Shown piece after piece: positions 1 to 11,044 of a DNA stretch of 64,000 nucleotides. Numbering within the stretch: the stretch's first letter is position 1; every line of letters begins with the position of its first letter. The notes under the pieces were generated by a model. The model was given only the letters and a program-made list of their open reading frames with translations, had not been told where the DNA came from and did no database searches. The DNA is from Oopsacas minuta (taxonomy: Eukaryota; Porifera; Hexactinellida; Lyssacinosida; Leucopsacidae), in contig JAKMXF010000099.1 of the NCBI GenBank assembly GCA_024704765.1, positions 734,419-798,418 of the forward strand. The letters are read 5' to 3'. The position numbers and the translations under genes were made by a program.

Positions 1-184
1 TGGCTGCAAATAAGCAATTGAAAATTTCTGATTTTGGACTCGCAAGAGAAGTTGAGAGGGGATTTACTACTTCTGATCAAGATAAGGATTATTATCGCAT
101 TCATTTTCACAAGGATAAATTACCTGTAAGATGGATGGCTATAGAATCAATTACAGAGTGTATATTTACTACTAAAAGTGACGT
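1..184 (+). CDS. Receptor tyrosine kinase, exon with DFG, activation and P+1 loops (5' end outside window)
   Basis: This partial exon encodes the middle of a protein tyrosine kinase domain. The frame starts at base 3 and gives 60 codons. KISDFGLAREV carries the Mg-binding DFG (bases 30-38). It is followed by a twin-Tyr activation loop (DKDYYRI), the Tyr-kinase P+1 motif KLPVRWMAIES and FTTKSDV. The exon ends after GT (183-184) of a Val codon, just before GTGAGT, so the intron is phase 2. LPVRWMA identifies a tyrosine rather than a serine kinase. The AIES wording recalls RET, and FGFR, TAM and other RTKs are close. The stretch from LAR to the twin Tyr is about 8 residues longer than in FGFR. 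The HRD loop and receptor ectodomain lie upstream of the window. Which RTK family this is remains unsettled. Confidence 0.93.
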
Positions 185-190
185 GTGAGT

Positions 191-1578
191 AATATATTTT
201 CATTATAGATAAATTCAACATCGTTTTAACAATTTTTCTTTTTCAACCGTTTCCATTTATCATATACTAACACAAGTCATTATCACTGATTGACTGCTAC
301 TTCAATTATTGTACTCGCAGCAGTAATGACAATGTCCTCATTGACTTTTGGCTTCGTTGTGTCAACGCCACTCTGATTAATCGCTATGCATGATCAGAAA
401 TTGGACATTATTTGTGCAGCCATTTTCCAAACAATTTTGTCACTTTGCGTTACACATGATGGTAACCACAAACTTCCAGGGAATCAAGATGTTATTCAAT
501 TTTTATCCCATGCTCCATCGGAATTTTAGGCTGTCTCGCTTGGGGCTATGTTCACAATTGGAATAATCTTATATCATTACAACCCCAAGTCGACATGTGG
601 TTCATGTATGGTCATGCGTGGTCAATTCGTCCTAGTTAGCCATTTTTGGTCATGGTGATTAAGATTGTCTAAAATTGCCATTGAAGAAAAACCTGATCAA
701 AAATGAAGTAGATATCTCTGTAGTCAAATTGTTTTCAGGTTTGGCCATATGACCACCAGAAAAGTTCAGAACTATTCTCTTGATCTTTTGATCCAGTTTC
801 AACTTTTGTCTAAATTGTATCTGATCCTGTGCATTAGATGAGCTGTACACAGATGTAAACAGTAGTAACATTTAAATTTTTACTATCAGATACAAACCTC
901 CAACAGTTTTGATATCATACCTTTTCAACCGATATTAGTCAATATTCAAAACCCACATATTGTTTATATCATGAAATTTAGAGGAAATATTGTCGTCCAA
1001 TTACTGACTACGACATTCTATGGTTCGAATTAGTAATACACAAATTACCCCAATCTGTGATTTCGAAATACAATTCTCCAGGTTCACAAAGTTCAAACTC
1101 AAATTCAACTCTAGAGGTGACCTCTAACAATGTATCCACAACTTATTCACTTTCTACATTACACTTAGGATTGTGAACCTGGAGAAGGGGAAATTTTCCT
1201 TAACTAAATATTCACCACGAACAAGGAATTCAGAATAGATATTTCGTAAGCCGGTATTACCATTAGTATCGAATTCCTTTCATTGAAGGTTACAATATAC
1301 AACGAATGAAAAAGCTCAAATTTCTCCACTCAAACAAACATATTTTTTCCCAAATATTTGATAAACTAAACTATGACCAGGTTGTGTTACAACTAAACAC
1401 GAAACTAACAGTGGACTAAACTCAACAAAAGCTATTCCTCCACATACTTTTAATGACATTAATCAAATGAAAAACTCATATATAAAAACATGCATCCATG
1501 GATTGAATAATTCGGATCTATTTCTAGCATTTGATAACCAATAGAACTTTCCGCAATCTACCAACACCTGAGCAGATG
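191..1578. other. Intron stretch without recognisable gene
   Basis: I see only AT-rich unique-looking sequence and short chance open frames. No transposase motif, RNA gene or terminal repeat was recognised. Confidence 0.6.
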
Positions 1579-1580
1579 TA

Positions 1581-2489
1581 CACTAAGTGGACAAAAGTAT
1601 TTCAACACATATATTATCATAAATTGTATACTCTTTCCCGCTCCTATGTATTGTATAGTCTATATTCGTAGCTGCAATTTAGTAATTTACATAGAATAAC
1701 ATATGTTTCTCACGAATTTCAAAAAAATATTTTCGATTTGCACTTATTGAAGGTGTTAATTATTAATAATCATTAGATAATTATTGATATTCAAAACATG
1801 TGGTAATTCAAAGCCTATTAAGAATCTATAATTTCTGACTTGATATTTGAATTCTACGTAGGCAAGTTACCCCAGATTGAAATTTCCAATCGGATTGAAC
1901 AATTTTACCAAAGTTATAGAAGAATTTCAATTTGTCCCACTTGTGCCACTTTTTGCCCAAAGTGGCACAAGTGACCGCTACCAAGAGGTTATTTTGGAAT
2001 TCAAGGGTTAGCATAGTTATATCATTCGAAAATATTACTTCGACTTATCCTCCTAACCCTAGTTGATTCCTTGTAGTGGCGCTTTTTCCTGCCACCTGTG
2101 CCACATTTTGTAAAACGTGGCACAAGTGGGACAAATTAAAATTCTTCTACAACTTTGGTAAAAATGGTCCAATTCGATTGGAAATTTTAATCTGGGGTAA
2201 CTCGCCTACATAGAATTCAAATATCAAGTCAGAAATTATAGATTTTTGATAGGCTTTGAATTACCACATATTTTGAATATCAATAATTATCTAATAATTA
2301 TTGGTAATTAACACCTTCAAAAAGTGCAAATCGAAAATATTTTTTGAAATTCGTGAGAAACATATGTTATTCTATGCAAATTACTAGATTGCAGCTACGA
2401 ATATAGACTATACAGTATATAGGAGCGGGAAAGAGTATACAATTTATGATAATATGTTTGTGTGTTGAAATACTTTTGTCCACTTAGTG
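1581..2489. mobile_element. Foldback MITE with Tc1-type termini, copy 1
   Basis: The two ends are inverted copies of CACTAAGTGGACAAAAGTAT, each abutting a TA dinucleotide (1579-1580 and 2490-2491), as expected for Tc1/mariner insertion. The inversion runs far inward: the whole 909 bp is two arms of about 400 bp around a short centre near 2030-2090, so one strand could fold into a long hairpin. No transposase is encoded. Tc1-type TIRs imply mobilisation in trans by a related transposase. A homologous copy lies at 8826-9711. A short minus-strand open frame inside is a by-product. Confidence 0.88.
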
Positions 2490-2642
2490 TATTGTAGAAC
2501 TGAAATTGATTACTTCAGAATTTGCTTTATTAATACATTTAATGGAATCCTCCTTCAGGATGTTATACACGGCTAGATCAGAGGCAGATGATTCCTACAC
2601 AACAGAACACATCTTCTTGTACCTCAAATTCAACTGTAAATA

Positions 2643-3955
2643 CAGGGTTGGGCATAAGTTCTGCCACAATATTATAATCCAGCCAAAAATTATTCCATTA
2701 GTTATTTGTATCTGTCATTTAGCTCAAACTTTGTTATAATATATATTTTTCACTCTTTCCCTGAAATTTTATATTATCTTAGCCTTTTGAAGCGATAATT
2801 GGTCATGGAGCAAGAGAGGTCGAAAATCATTGAATTATTTCAAGCAGGAAAAAATCCTTCAGAAATCTTCAATCTTCTGAAATTCCCTAATAGCAGAAGG
2901 AAGTTCATTACTCGAACTATTGAGCGATATGAAGTGACTGGCGGGATTACTGATAAACCAAGATCTGGCCGTCCACGGTCTGTAACGACACAAAGGCTTA
3001 AAAAAGTAGTACGTCAACGAATTCGCCGAAATTCCTGCCGGTCAATGAGCAAAATGGCCAAAGAACTAAGAGTTTCACGTAGATCAATCGGACGAGTTGT
3101 TAAAAATGACTTGCATATGCGCTCTTTCAAGAGAAAGAGAGTCCATCACATCACGACCCTAGTGAAGGCAAAAAGAGCATCGAGAAGCAAGGGACTTCTT
3201 AAGAGGCACGCGATCCATGGTCTCAATTCATTCCTGTTCTCAGATGAGAAATTATTCACCATTGAGGAAGCAACGAACCCTCAAAATGATCGCATTATCT
3301 CATCCTCAATTTCTTCTATCCCAGAAGAACTTCGATATGTCAGCCGTATACAAAAGCCACTTTCAGTCATGGTTTGGGCGGGAATATCATCAATTGGCCG
3401 GACACCACTCATATTCGTGCCTGCTGGCGTAAAAATCGACACCCGAACCTACCGTGAGCTTATTTTAGAACCTGTAATACAAGATCTCTCTAAAACTATG
3501 TTTTCTGGGAAACCTTTCGTGTTCCAACAAGATGGTGCTCCAGCCCACACATCGAATGCCACTCAGGCCTGGCTTCGAAGCAATAATCCAGATTTTATTC
3601 AAAAGGAAGAATGGCCACCATACAGCCCCGATTTAAATCCAATGGATTATTCTATCTGGTCCATTTTGGAAACGAGGGCATGTTTGAAGTCTCACACCAA
3701 TATAGACTCTCTGAAAAAGTCTTTGTGTCGAGAATGGGAGAGAATACCCCAAGAAATACTCCGTGCCGCTGTAGAGGCCTTCCCTAAGAGACTAAAGGCT
3801 GTAATTGAAAGAAAAGGAGGATACATCGAATAATTAACGTATCTGCGAATCTATATACTATATTTAGTAGTACATACCGAATTTCAACATAATACAATAT
3901 ATCAATCGGAAAATATAGTTATTTAAAAATGTGGCAGAACTTATGCCCAACCCTG
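2643..3955 (+). mobile_element. maT-type (DD37D) Tc1/mariner transposon, complete
   Basis: The 1313-bp element is bounded by perfect 26-bp TIRs starting CAGGGTTGGGCATAAG, with the inverted copy ending at 3955. TA target duplications lie at 2641-2642 and 3956-3957. It carries one uninterrupted transposase gene in the same orientation as the host RTK. Perfect TIRs plus an open gene suggest recent insertion and possible autonomy. It is the only element in the window with this combination. Confidence 0.93.
2805..3833 (+). CDS. Tc1/mariner transposase, maT-like DD37D, intact (342 aa)
   Basis: This encodes a cut-and-paste DDE/D transposase acting on the flanking TIRs. The first ATG is at 2805; an upstream TTG at 2799 is in frame but is an unlikely animal start. 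The N-terminal half has two helix-turn-helix regions with a GRPRS linker (near residues 55-60) and a basic KRKRVHH stretch. The catalytic residues are Asp in FSDEKLF (codon 3243-3245), Asp in QQDGAPAH (3531-3533) and Asp in SPDLNPMDYSIW (3645-3647). Counting codons, 37 residues separate the last two, hence DD37D. The C-terminus ends AVIERKGGYIE, typical of this group. No stops or frameshifts are visible. A degenerate relative lies at 17104-17950. Confidence 0.93.
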   Translation: MEQERSKIIELFQAGKNPSEIFNLLKFPNSRRKFITRTIERYEVTGGITDKPRSGRPRSVTTQRLKKVVRQRIRRNSCRSMSKMAKELRVSRRSIGRVVKNDLHMRSFKRKRVHHITTLVKAKRASRSKGLLKRHAIHGLNSFLFSDEKLFTIEEATNPQNDRIISSSISSIPEELRYVSRIQKPLSVMVWAGISSIGRTPLIFVPAGVKIDTRTYRELILEPVIQDLSKTMFSGKPFVFQQDGAPAHTSNATQAWLRSNNPDFIQKEEWPPYSPDLNPMDYSIWSILETRACLKSHTNIDSLKKSLCREWERIPQEILRAAVEAFPKRLKAVIERKGGYIE

Positions 3956-3957
3956 TA

Positions 3958-4863
3958 TATCTAGATTAGCGTTTGATGAAACTGCTCTTGTAGAAATAGA
4001 AAGCTTAGTAAAGCTAAGACTCACTTCTAACCGTTTCAATGAATCAGGGGGGTTTGCTTTACGTTCCAACAGGGAATTTCTAGCAAAAGCAACTCTGACA
4101 ATTGACTATATATTACAGTAGTTGTCGTTCCACATTAAATACAGTCTGTCTCTTGTTGGGTTTATTTTACGGATAAACCAATTTGCGAATAGATCCCCAA
4201 ATATAATTAGATATTTTAACACAAACCGATGTCTTCTAGATCAATCCCTCGAAAGAACGAAACATTGAGACCATGAAGCTAGCCATTTACATTACATCCC
4301 TTTGTAATTCGAAATGTATGTGATTACATAGTCACACAAAATTACGGGATGAGTAACTTTAGCTAATTTAATTATCTTTTTCGTGATGAGTATCTTGATT
4401 TAGTCTAATGGGTCCCGTATTGATCTCAGTACATTGGGATGCGCGAAATCTACTTTTACTGTGCGTGTGCGATCTTATTATCGTTAGGAGAAGCCCTAAT
4501 ATTTCATAAACTATCAAATGTTAACGCTACCATGTAACACACTCAACTTAATTCTTCAGAATTGCGGCAACAGTAAAATTGAGATCGGACATCGAAAAAT
4601 ATTTGATAGAGGACAGAATTTGAGAATGTGCTGAACAGAAAACGATTATTTCGTTGAATTGATTGATTTGAATTGATTTGATTAAAATAATGGAGTTGAG
4701 CCCACAAATTGATTGATCTTATCACCATTTTAGAAATGATCTGACCACGTTGAATAGGTCAAAATCACATTCAAATCATTGAGCGTGCTTTTCCTTGCAG
4801 TGAGCGAGTTGTACTATCCCATAGCTATCTTACAGGTGTTGAGGTCTCTGTATGCTAAATTCG
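3958..4863. other. Intron stretch without recognisable gene
   Basis: I see no coding, RNA or terminal-repeat signal beyond short AT-rich runs. Confidence 0.6.
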
Positions 4864-4865
4864 TA

Positions 4866-5468
4866 CAGGGTATTCAATAAGCACGTGGAAATCATATTCA
4901 GAGTACACAGTACTATATGTTGAGTTTTCCATTCATCAATCATATATTAATTGATTACATAAACTTTGTAATACTATACTAACAACGATTTTCTGAGCAA
5001 TAATCAGATCTTTCCGTTTGTTGTTTGAAATTAATGAATTTCGAGAAGTTAGAGCATCTCTGTAAAAAGGACTAAGCGCAACAGAAACAATCAAATGAGG
5101 TGAAAGATGTCCTCAATGGCAATGCCCCTAGTCTTTTTATGTTTGCCAAAGGTCATGCAGAATTCAAACGTAGATGAGAAATATCACAGGTGACCCTCAC
5201 TCAGGAAGACCCACATTTCTCACCATCCAGAAACAATCCAAACTATTTGTGGTATGATAGAAAGGATCACTGTATATCAGAAATATAGGAATATGGTGGA
5301 TTTATCAATTGGAACTTTTCATTTCATCATTCATGACCATCTTGGGCTCAATAATACAAATCAAGTGGGTACCAAAAACGTTATTGAAGATCAATTGAGG
5401 GCTAGACTGGGTACGAGCAATAGCATGATTGACTTGTCTATATTTCCAAGAACTTATTGAAGACCCTG
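4866..5468 (+). mobile_element. Internally deleted mariner (603 bp) with transposase N-terminal fragment
   Basis: The ends are imperfect inverted repeats, CAGGGTATTCAATAAG on the left and its complement (read CAGGGTCTTCAATAAG) on the right. Each is flanked by TA (4864-4865 and 5469-5470). Inside, 5254-5440 encodes a mariner helix-turn-helix piece (VDLSIGTFHFIIHDHLG...). Upstream, in broken frames, is a stretch resembling the usual GRP-linker region. The DDD catalytic part is absent. This looks like a deletion derivative that could only move with help from a full-length relative. The right end begins immediately after the transposase fragment. Confidence 0.75.
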
Positions 5469-5470
5469 TA

Positions 5471-6620
5471 CTTTTAGATAATATTCATAAAATTATGAGT
5501 ACTCTTAGTAAGAAATACAACGATGGTCTTAATGTTAATATTGTTCGGATTTGTGATTAGCATTGAAACCCCTGTTTGCTCGGTCAAAATATCCCAAGGT
5601 TTGGGATATTTTCTCAAGTATTTGTATTTTTGTATCCCTTTCTAAGAATGATCTCTCTAATCTTATGACAAAACAGATTATACTGACAATAATCTTCCGA
5701 TGTCCACTGAGTACGTATAAGGATTTTTGATCTGCCAAACTCTGACACTTTATTTTTTCCCATAGAGATGCTATTACTTTTTGACTGTTGAATACTAGTA
5801 CCCGAGTTATAGTTCAAGTTTATATACACTTTGGGATGGTATTCATATCATTCAATATATTTAGGATTCACTGGCTAGGTCCCTGAATAATAATAATGGA
5901 AAATAGGCACAATTTGGATGACGTCATTTTATCACATACACGTAATTGAATTGCGAATAACTCTATATAACAATAATAGTAATAAGAATACATATAATTG
6001 ATGAAATGTAATATATATGTCGACTGGCACATTAACCACGATAATGATGACCTCACCATAGTTGTGGGAATTCAAAATTTTTATTTTGAGATTTCGCAAA
6101 TTGGATTATATCATTGTTTGGATTCACTCACAAACATTATATATTTTTGCTAAGTCATCACAGCGTCAAGACTTACAAAATCCATCTAGCTCCATTTTTC
6201 TGTGAAAACAAACATATATACTTTTGATGAAAGTGTCGCTGAAGTTGTACAATTTGGTTATGTGGGGGGTCTCTAAGGAATGATATTGGTGCAGCCTAGC
6301 TTTTTTCAAGAACTGGGCTAATTATATTCAATTTGTCAACGACTCCAAAACCAAGTTCAAAGCAACTGGCACAACACTTTGGCTTGATAGGCTTGTGTCT
6401 TATGAGAATATCTATACTGAAACTCGTTAATACGATCACAAACGGACGGTCGCTCAATTTCTTTCATCTTATCTTGAAATACTCATTTGAGGTACTGTTG
6501 GTGGTTGTGTCTGTATTATTGGGTAACAATTACAACTATTTGTTTAGGCATAGACAACGCACCAGTATAAGGCCGTTTGGTCATCCAATGTTTAGGGATC
6601 CCATTCCCTAAACGCTAATG
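5471..6620. other. Intron stretch; one 12-bp perfect hairpin, no recognised gene
   Basis: A hairpin with arms 5586-5597 and 5601-5612 (AAAATATCCCAA, 3-nt loop) is present. A 92-codon open frame at 6333-6611 has no recognisable family and lacks supporting features. Nothing else is supported. Confidence 0.55.
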
Positions 6621-6739
6621 CAGCGGTCTCAACCAGTGTCCATGGCGCCTTGGCGTTCCACTGACGATTGTAGGATGTCCACATAATGTGTTAAGATTGG
6701 TATAAGGGTTTCACGGGTGAAACAGGTTGGGAACCGCTG
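6621..6739. mobile_element. hAT-type MITE (119 bp)
   Basis: The ends are near-perfect inverted repeats: CAGCGGTCTCAACC on the left and the complement of CAGCGGTTCCCAACC on the right. This is the wording typical of Charlie/hAT MITEs. The flanking 8-mers CGCTAATG and TGCTAATT match at six of eight positions, consistent with an aged 8-bp target duplication. No coding capacity. Confidence 0.75.
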
Positions 6740-6741
6740 TG

Positions 6742-8299
6742 CTAATTTATTAGTCCCCCTTGGATCTAGAAAACACTAGGGAAATAGCTATCAATCGGTT
6801 GAGGTAAGTCCTCTCACGTAAAGGTCAATCTTATAGAACCTCTAGACTAATGGCCATATTACCATATAGATTTCTTGCTTGTTGATCCAGATTCTTTCCT
6901 TACACTAGTTAAATCGCTCCTTTTGTTCCTAATAGTACCCCTCACGATATGACTCAACTTTAGCTGTATTAGTTGTCACTACACTAAGATGTCCCAGAGG
7001 CTCTTTCCTGTACATCACCAACAATCCACAAAATACAGTGTCCATGAAACGCTAGATTTTATGTACGTCGTTGCACAAAAACGCAGGGATTTCACACTTC
7101 CCCCATCCTATAACCCTAGTGTTTTAAGAAAGTATATCACTAAATTACAGGGTCCCTAAAACGCCCTTACATCGTGTGGTGGCTTTGAGTACCCCACACT
7201 TGGTTACGAATGCATAGATCTAATACAAAAATGTAGTTGTAAGGTCCGTACAACAGTATAATATCCGCGAAACGGGCCCACTTGTTTCTAAAACCTTAAG
7301 ATATTTTGGTTAGTGCAAGCGTCGGAAAAACTGGACAATAATGAACTAATATGCTTTATACAAAGATTCTGACTGAACAGTCTGTGAAAATGCTAGCTAA
7401 TCATCTCATTGCCTGATTTAAATAAGCCCATGGCACAGGTTCAGAAAAATGGGACTGAGATATGTGACCAGGTCGACTAATAAACTGGGTGTTAATTTTA
7501 ATCCAGAATCTATGCTCTTTGTCCCTGATAAATGTAAAGGATTTTTCTAGAAGAGCAAACTATCGAGGAATATATAATGAATATTTCAGGGATTTCCCAA
7601 ATATCTAGTAAGCATATATTTGGTAAATATGTTATACTTTGATACCTCATAGTTTGTCAAATAATGGATATTCTTTAGAAATTACAGTATTATAAGATCT
7701 TTAGATACTTGGAGACCAAATATCAAAGATTTTTAATGATAAAGTTCACTCGTTCTTGAGTAACAGGAGGGACTAGGGATGAAACATTTTATGAATATCC
7801 AGCTATACTCAATAATCGTGAATTTCTTGTCAAATCGATATAGCCAATCTATACTTTATAACCGACTTCCCACAGGCCAGAGCTTACGAAACTATAGCCT
7901 TTCACGGTATTTATCCGTTAAATTTCTTCAAGTTCCTATAATTACATTAGTAATTCGGATATTCTCGATTACATAAAATTGATACAATTACCAGATATAT
8001 CAGTAGTTCCCAAACTAGGAGTCGCGGGATGCTGCATGAGCTCGAAATCTTAATTAGTCAATAAATCGAATTTCTTAAGTTGATATTTTCTCGTTTCAAT
8101 TTTATATTTATTTTTGATTAATCGAGTCTGTTTTTGGCTGCTTTCAATTTCTTCAAATCATAATGTTATGGTCTTAAGAACAAATCATTGTGTTATGTCA
8201 CTTAAGGTGATGACTTTTTAATACTATTCCATTTTCAGAACAACTATTATATAAAATATTTAGAATCAAATACTATGGAAACAGTTCGAAAAAAGTGGA
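6742..8299. other. Intron stretch; one dispersed repeat, no recognised gene
   Basis: A segment at about 7438-7575 resembles 55320-55455 (both run from GGTTCAGAAAA to a shared AACTATCGAGGA / AATTATCGAGGA motif), so it is part of an unnamed dispersed repeat. No gene was recognised elsewhere. Confidence 0.5.
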
Positions 8300-10170
8300 A
8301 ATTTGTAGAAAATTACATTGACTATGGTTTACTTGTATTCAAAATTCAGGAATTCATAAACTTCCGTGAGTTGTATAATGGGACTCTGTCAGCTGAATCG
8401 ATGAAACTAAATAAATTAATATTACATTGAAACTCGTCCTCCCGAGCATTTATCAAAGATCCTTCATTTTTAATTATGGAAAACTAACCTGAAGCAATCA
8501 AGATTGGATATAACAAGCATCAACAACACTTATTCGCCTTTATTGAAGCTTCGTATCTTGTCTCTTTTAGAATTGCAATAAAGCATAACCCTCATAGATA
8601 AACCTCATGGTATGCATCAGTTATGTACAGGTAAAATAATCTAATGAAGACTATTTGTTCTTGTCGTGAACTTGATACCATAATTAAAGCACAAGATGTG
8701 TCCGAAATGATTGACAATTTTTTCCAAGATAAAATACTAGTTTGGAAGAATCTTTGTGGGGTTTATAGTTATGGAGCGCCAGCAATGCTTGGTTCTCGTT
8801 CAAGATTTCAAAAGCTTGTCAAATACAGTTAAGGGACAAAAGTATTCGACCACACAAATATATTGTCATAAATTGTATACTCTTTCCCGCTCCTATATAC
8901 TGTATAGTCTATATTCGTAGCTGTAATCTAGTAATTTGCATGGAATAACATGTTTTTCAAGAATTTCAAAAAATATTTTCGATTTACACTTTTTGAAGGT
9001 GTTAATTATTAATAATTATTAGATAATTATTGATAATCAAAATATGTGGTAATTCAAAGCCTATTAAGAATCTATAATTTCTGATTTGATATTTGAATTC
9101 TACTTAGGCGAGTTACCCCAGATTAAAATTTCCAATGGGATTGAACAATTTTTACCAAAGTTATAGAAGAATTTCAATTTGTGCCACTTGTTGCAAAAAG
9201 TGACACTGGTGGCTGGAAAAAGCGCCACTACAAGGAAATCAACTAGGGTTAGGAGGAATAAGTTATAGTAATATTTTCGGATTATATGACTATGCTAACC
9301 CTTGAATTACAAAATAACCTCTTGGTAACGGCCACTTGTGCCTCTTGGGCAAAAGGTGGATGGCACAAATTGAAATTCATCTATAACTCTTGCAAAAATT
9401 GTTCAATCCCATTGAAAATTTAATCTGGGGTAACTCGCCTAAGTAGAATTCAAATATCAAGTCAGAAATTATAGATTCTTAATAGGTTTTGAATTACCAC
9501 ATATTTTGATTATCAATAATTATCTAATAATTATTAATAATTAAACCTTCAAAAAGTGTAAATCGAAAATATTTTTTTGAAATTCTTGAAAAACATGTTA
9601 TTCTATGCAAATTACTAGATTGCAGCTACGAGTATAGACTATACAGTGTATAGGAACGGGAAAGAGTATACATTTTATGACAATATATTTGTGTGGTTTG
9701 TCCCTTAACTGTATATATCACCCAGAGCCTCTGTTCACACTGCGTAATCCATAGACAATCACTAGCTTGTAAAACTATTGCCACCACAGCTCTTAGGAAT
9801 GATGCCGACAATATTAAAGATAGTCAATTTTCTCAAATCCAGTGCACTTAATACACGGCTTTCAGAGAGATATATAAAGATGTGACTCACCCTAATCACC
9901 AAACTCTACTCTTTTACACTCAAGTGCACTGGCTTTCGAGGGTAATGTTCTTAAACGAGTCCAAATATTGCTTCCAATGTTTAAAGTATTCCTTGACCAA
10001 AATGCAAAACATTAATTTTGGCATCTCTGATGAAACGAGTATAGTGCTTCTTCCCACCTTGGTGATATTTTTTGATCGCATGAATAGCTTAAATCTAATT
10101 TGTCCCCACTTGAGCGAAACATATTTGAGCGAAACCCGTTTGAACGAAGTCATAAATGAGTGAGCATTTC
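8300..10170 (+). pseudogene. hAT transposase fossil (ZBED5-like), split by a foldback MITE
   Basis: Translated pieces match the ZBED5/Buster-like hAT transposase lineage in order. First come ASYLVSFRIAIKHNPH (about 8550-8600) and the ELDTIIKAQDVSEMI...GVYSYGAPAMLGSRS region (8644-8823), where family members have GVCTDGAPAML around a catalytic Asp. After the MITE come a degraded His-rich helical part, LLFYTQVHWLSR (9906-9941) and VLLPTLVIFFDRMNSLNL (about 10050-10100). Many stops and frameshifts separate them. The known relatives have the same pieces in the same order, so the MITE at 8826-9711 inserted into a pre-existing element. No BED finger or hAT ends were found. A host-domesticated origin is not excluded but nothing supports it. 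Confidence 0.72.
8826..9711. mobile_element. Foldback MITE with Tc1-type termini, copy 2
   Basis: Inverted termini CAGTTAAGGGACAAA lie next to TA on both sides (8824-8825 and 9712-9713). The body consists of two long inverted arms homologous to the element at 1581-2489 (shared stretches such as TACTCTTTCCCGCTCCTATA and TTGAATTCTAC). The centre near 9200-9340 differs modestly. It encodes no protein and interrupts the hAT fossil around it. Confidence 0.87.
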
Positions 10171-10554
10171 TTTTAGTGACCCACAAAGTAGCGAATATAG
10201 GAATGCAATTTCGTATAAGGAAATAATTGATTAAATGGGTTAATTGATGATTACACTGACATACAACATTTTGATCTTCTTTCTCTATTATTTGCATAGT
10301 GGAGATATATGTATGGAAATATTATCTATGTTTTTCATTCTCAAAGGTACTAAAAGTAAGAAATTTCTATTTTAGTTATGTCGATCTTTTAACTGATCAC
10401 ATGGTCAAAAATATTCCTAAATTCAATTCTACACATCACCCTTATTCAATTTATTTGGTTTTAAATTGTTTACATGATCTAAATTGCCTCTAATAGTAGT
10501 TATAATCTGTTTTATTCCACTCGACATTTAGTTTATTTGGTCATTTTATTTTTT
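10171..10554. other. Intron stretch without recognisable gene
   Basis: AT-rich with short chance frames; nothing supported. Confidence 0.55.
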
Positions 10555-10985
10555 ATGGCTTCTCTGGTTTGTAAAAATTCTCCTGAAAATTTTTGTTATA
10601 TTTGTAGGGGATACTACAACTGACCAAAGCCAAAATATCACAAAAGCTGTAGAACGCTGTTATTTCGCTTATTTTGGATGCCATCTTGGGGATCAAGATA
10701 AGCCGTGGGCTCCACACAATGCCTGAAAGACGCTTGTGGTATATTGGGAAGAGAAATATGATCCCATTTGCGGTTCCAATGATATGGAAAGAACCAATGT
10801 GTCTTCTTTCGCATTGTTATTTCTGTATGACGAAAATTGATGGTATTACAAAATGAATAAATCCACTATTGCGTATCCAGACGTACCGTCCGCCATTAGG
10901 CCAGTTCCACATTCAGAGGACCTACTTGTACCAGTTTCATTGGAAATATTAGACATTTGCAGTGACAATGATAGTAGTGGAGATA
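10555..10985 (+). pseudogene. 5' fragment of the multicopy 'FCYIC...CYFC' protein family
   Basis: From ATG at 10555 the frame gives a start followed by ENFCYICRG. Broken frames then give NITKAVERCYFAYFG-HLGDQDKPWAPHN, KRNMIPFAVPMIWKEP, HCYFCMTKIDGITK and YPDVPSAIRPVPHSEDLLVP. The same blocks occur in the same order in the minus-strand copy at 43985-45660 (GDQDKSWAPHK, PFGIPMIWRES, DDCYFCMVNVMG, SAIRPVPHYSDLPVP). Paired Cys motifs suggest metal binding. The fragment stops near 10985, beside a hairpin and a TCTG microsatellite, and lacks the downstream two-thirds of the family. I know this block order from uncharacterised multicopy proteins of invertebrates; the biochemical role is unknown. Confidence 0.7.
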
Positions 10986-11040
10986 CAATCATTGTCACTG
11001 CTATCTGTTTGTCTGTCTGTCTGTCTGTCTGTCCGTTTGT
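10959..11040. repeat. 14-bp perfect hairpin plus TCTG microsatellite
   Basis: The arms GCAGTGACAATGAT (10959-10972) and its complement (10988-11001) surround a 15-nt loop. A (TCTG)n run follows directly at 11004-11040. They sit exactly where the adjacent gene-family fragment ends. Confidence 0.8.
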
Positions 11041-11044
11041 CAGT

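Noticed and set aside
2799-2804. TTG as the start of the maT transposase
   Set aside because: ATG at 2805 is two codons downstream, in frame, and fits the N-terminus of the family. TTG starts are not expected in animals.
3217-3432. 71-codon plus-strand frame inside the maT transposase
   Set aside because: It lies out of frame within the intact transposase and has no family resemblance.
6333-6611. 92-codon frame as a possible gene
   Set aside because: No recognisable domain, no splice or promoter context, and a length expected by chance in this much intronic DNA.
9920-10297. 125-codon minus-strand frame
   Set aside because: It is antisense to the hAT fossil blocks on the plus strand, which match a known family.
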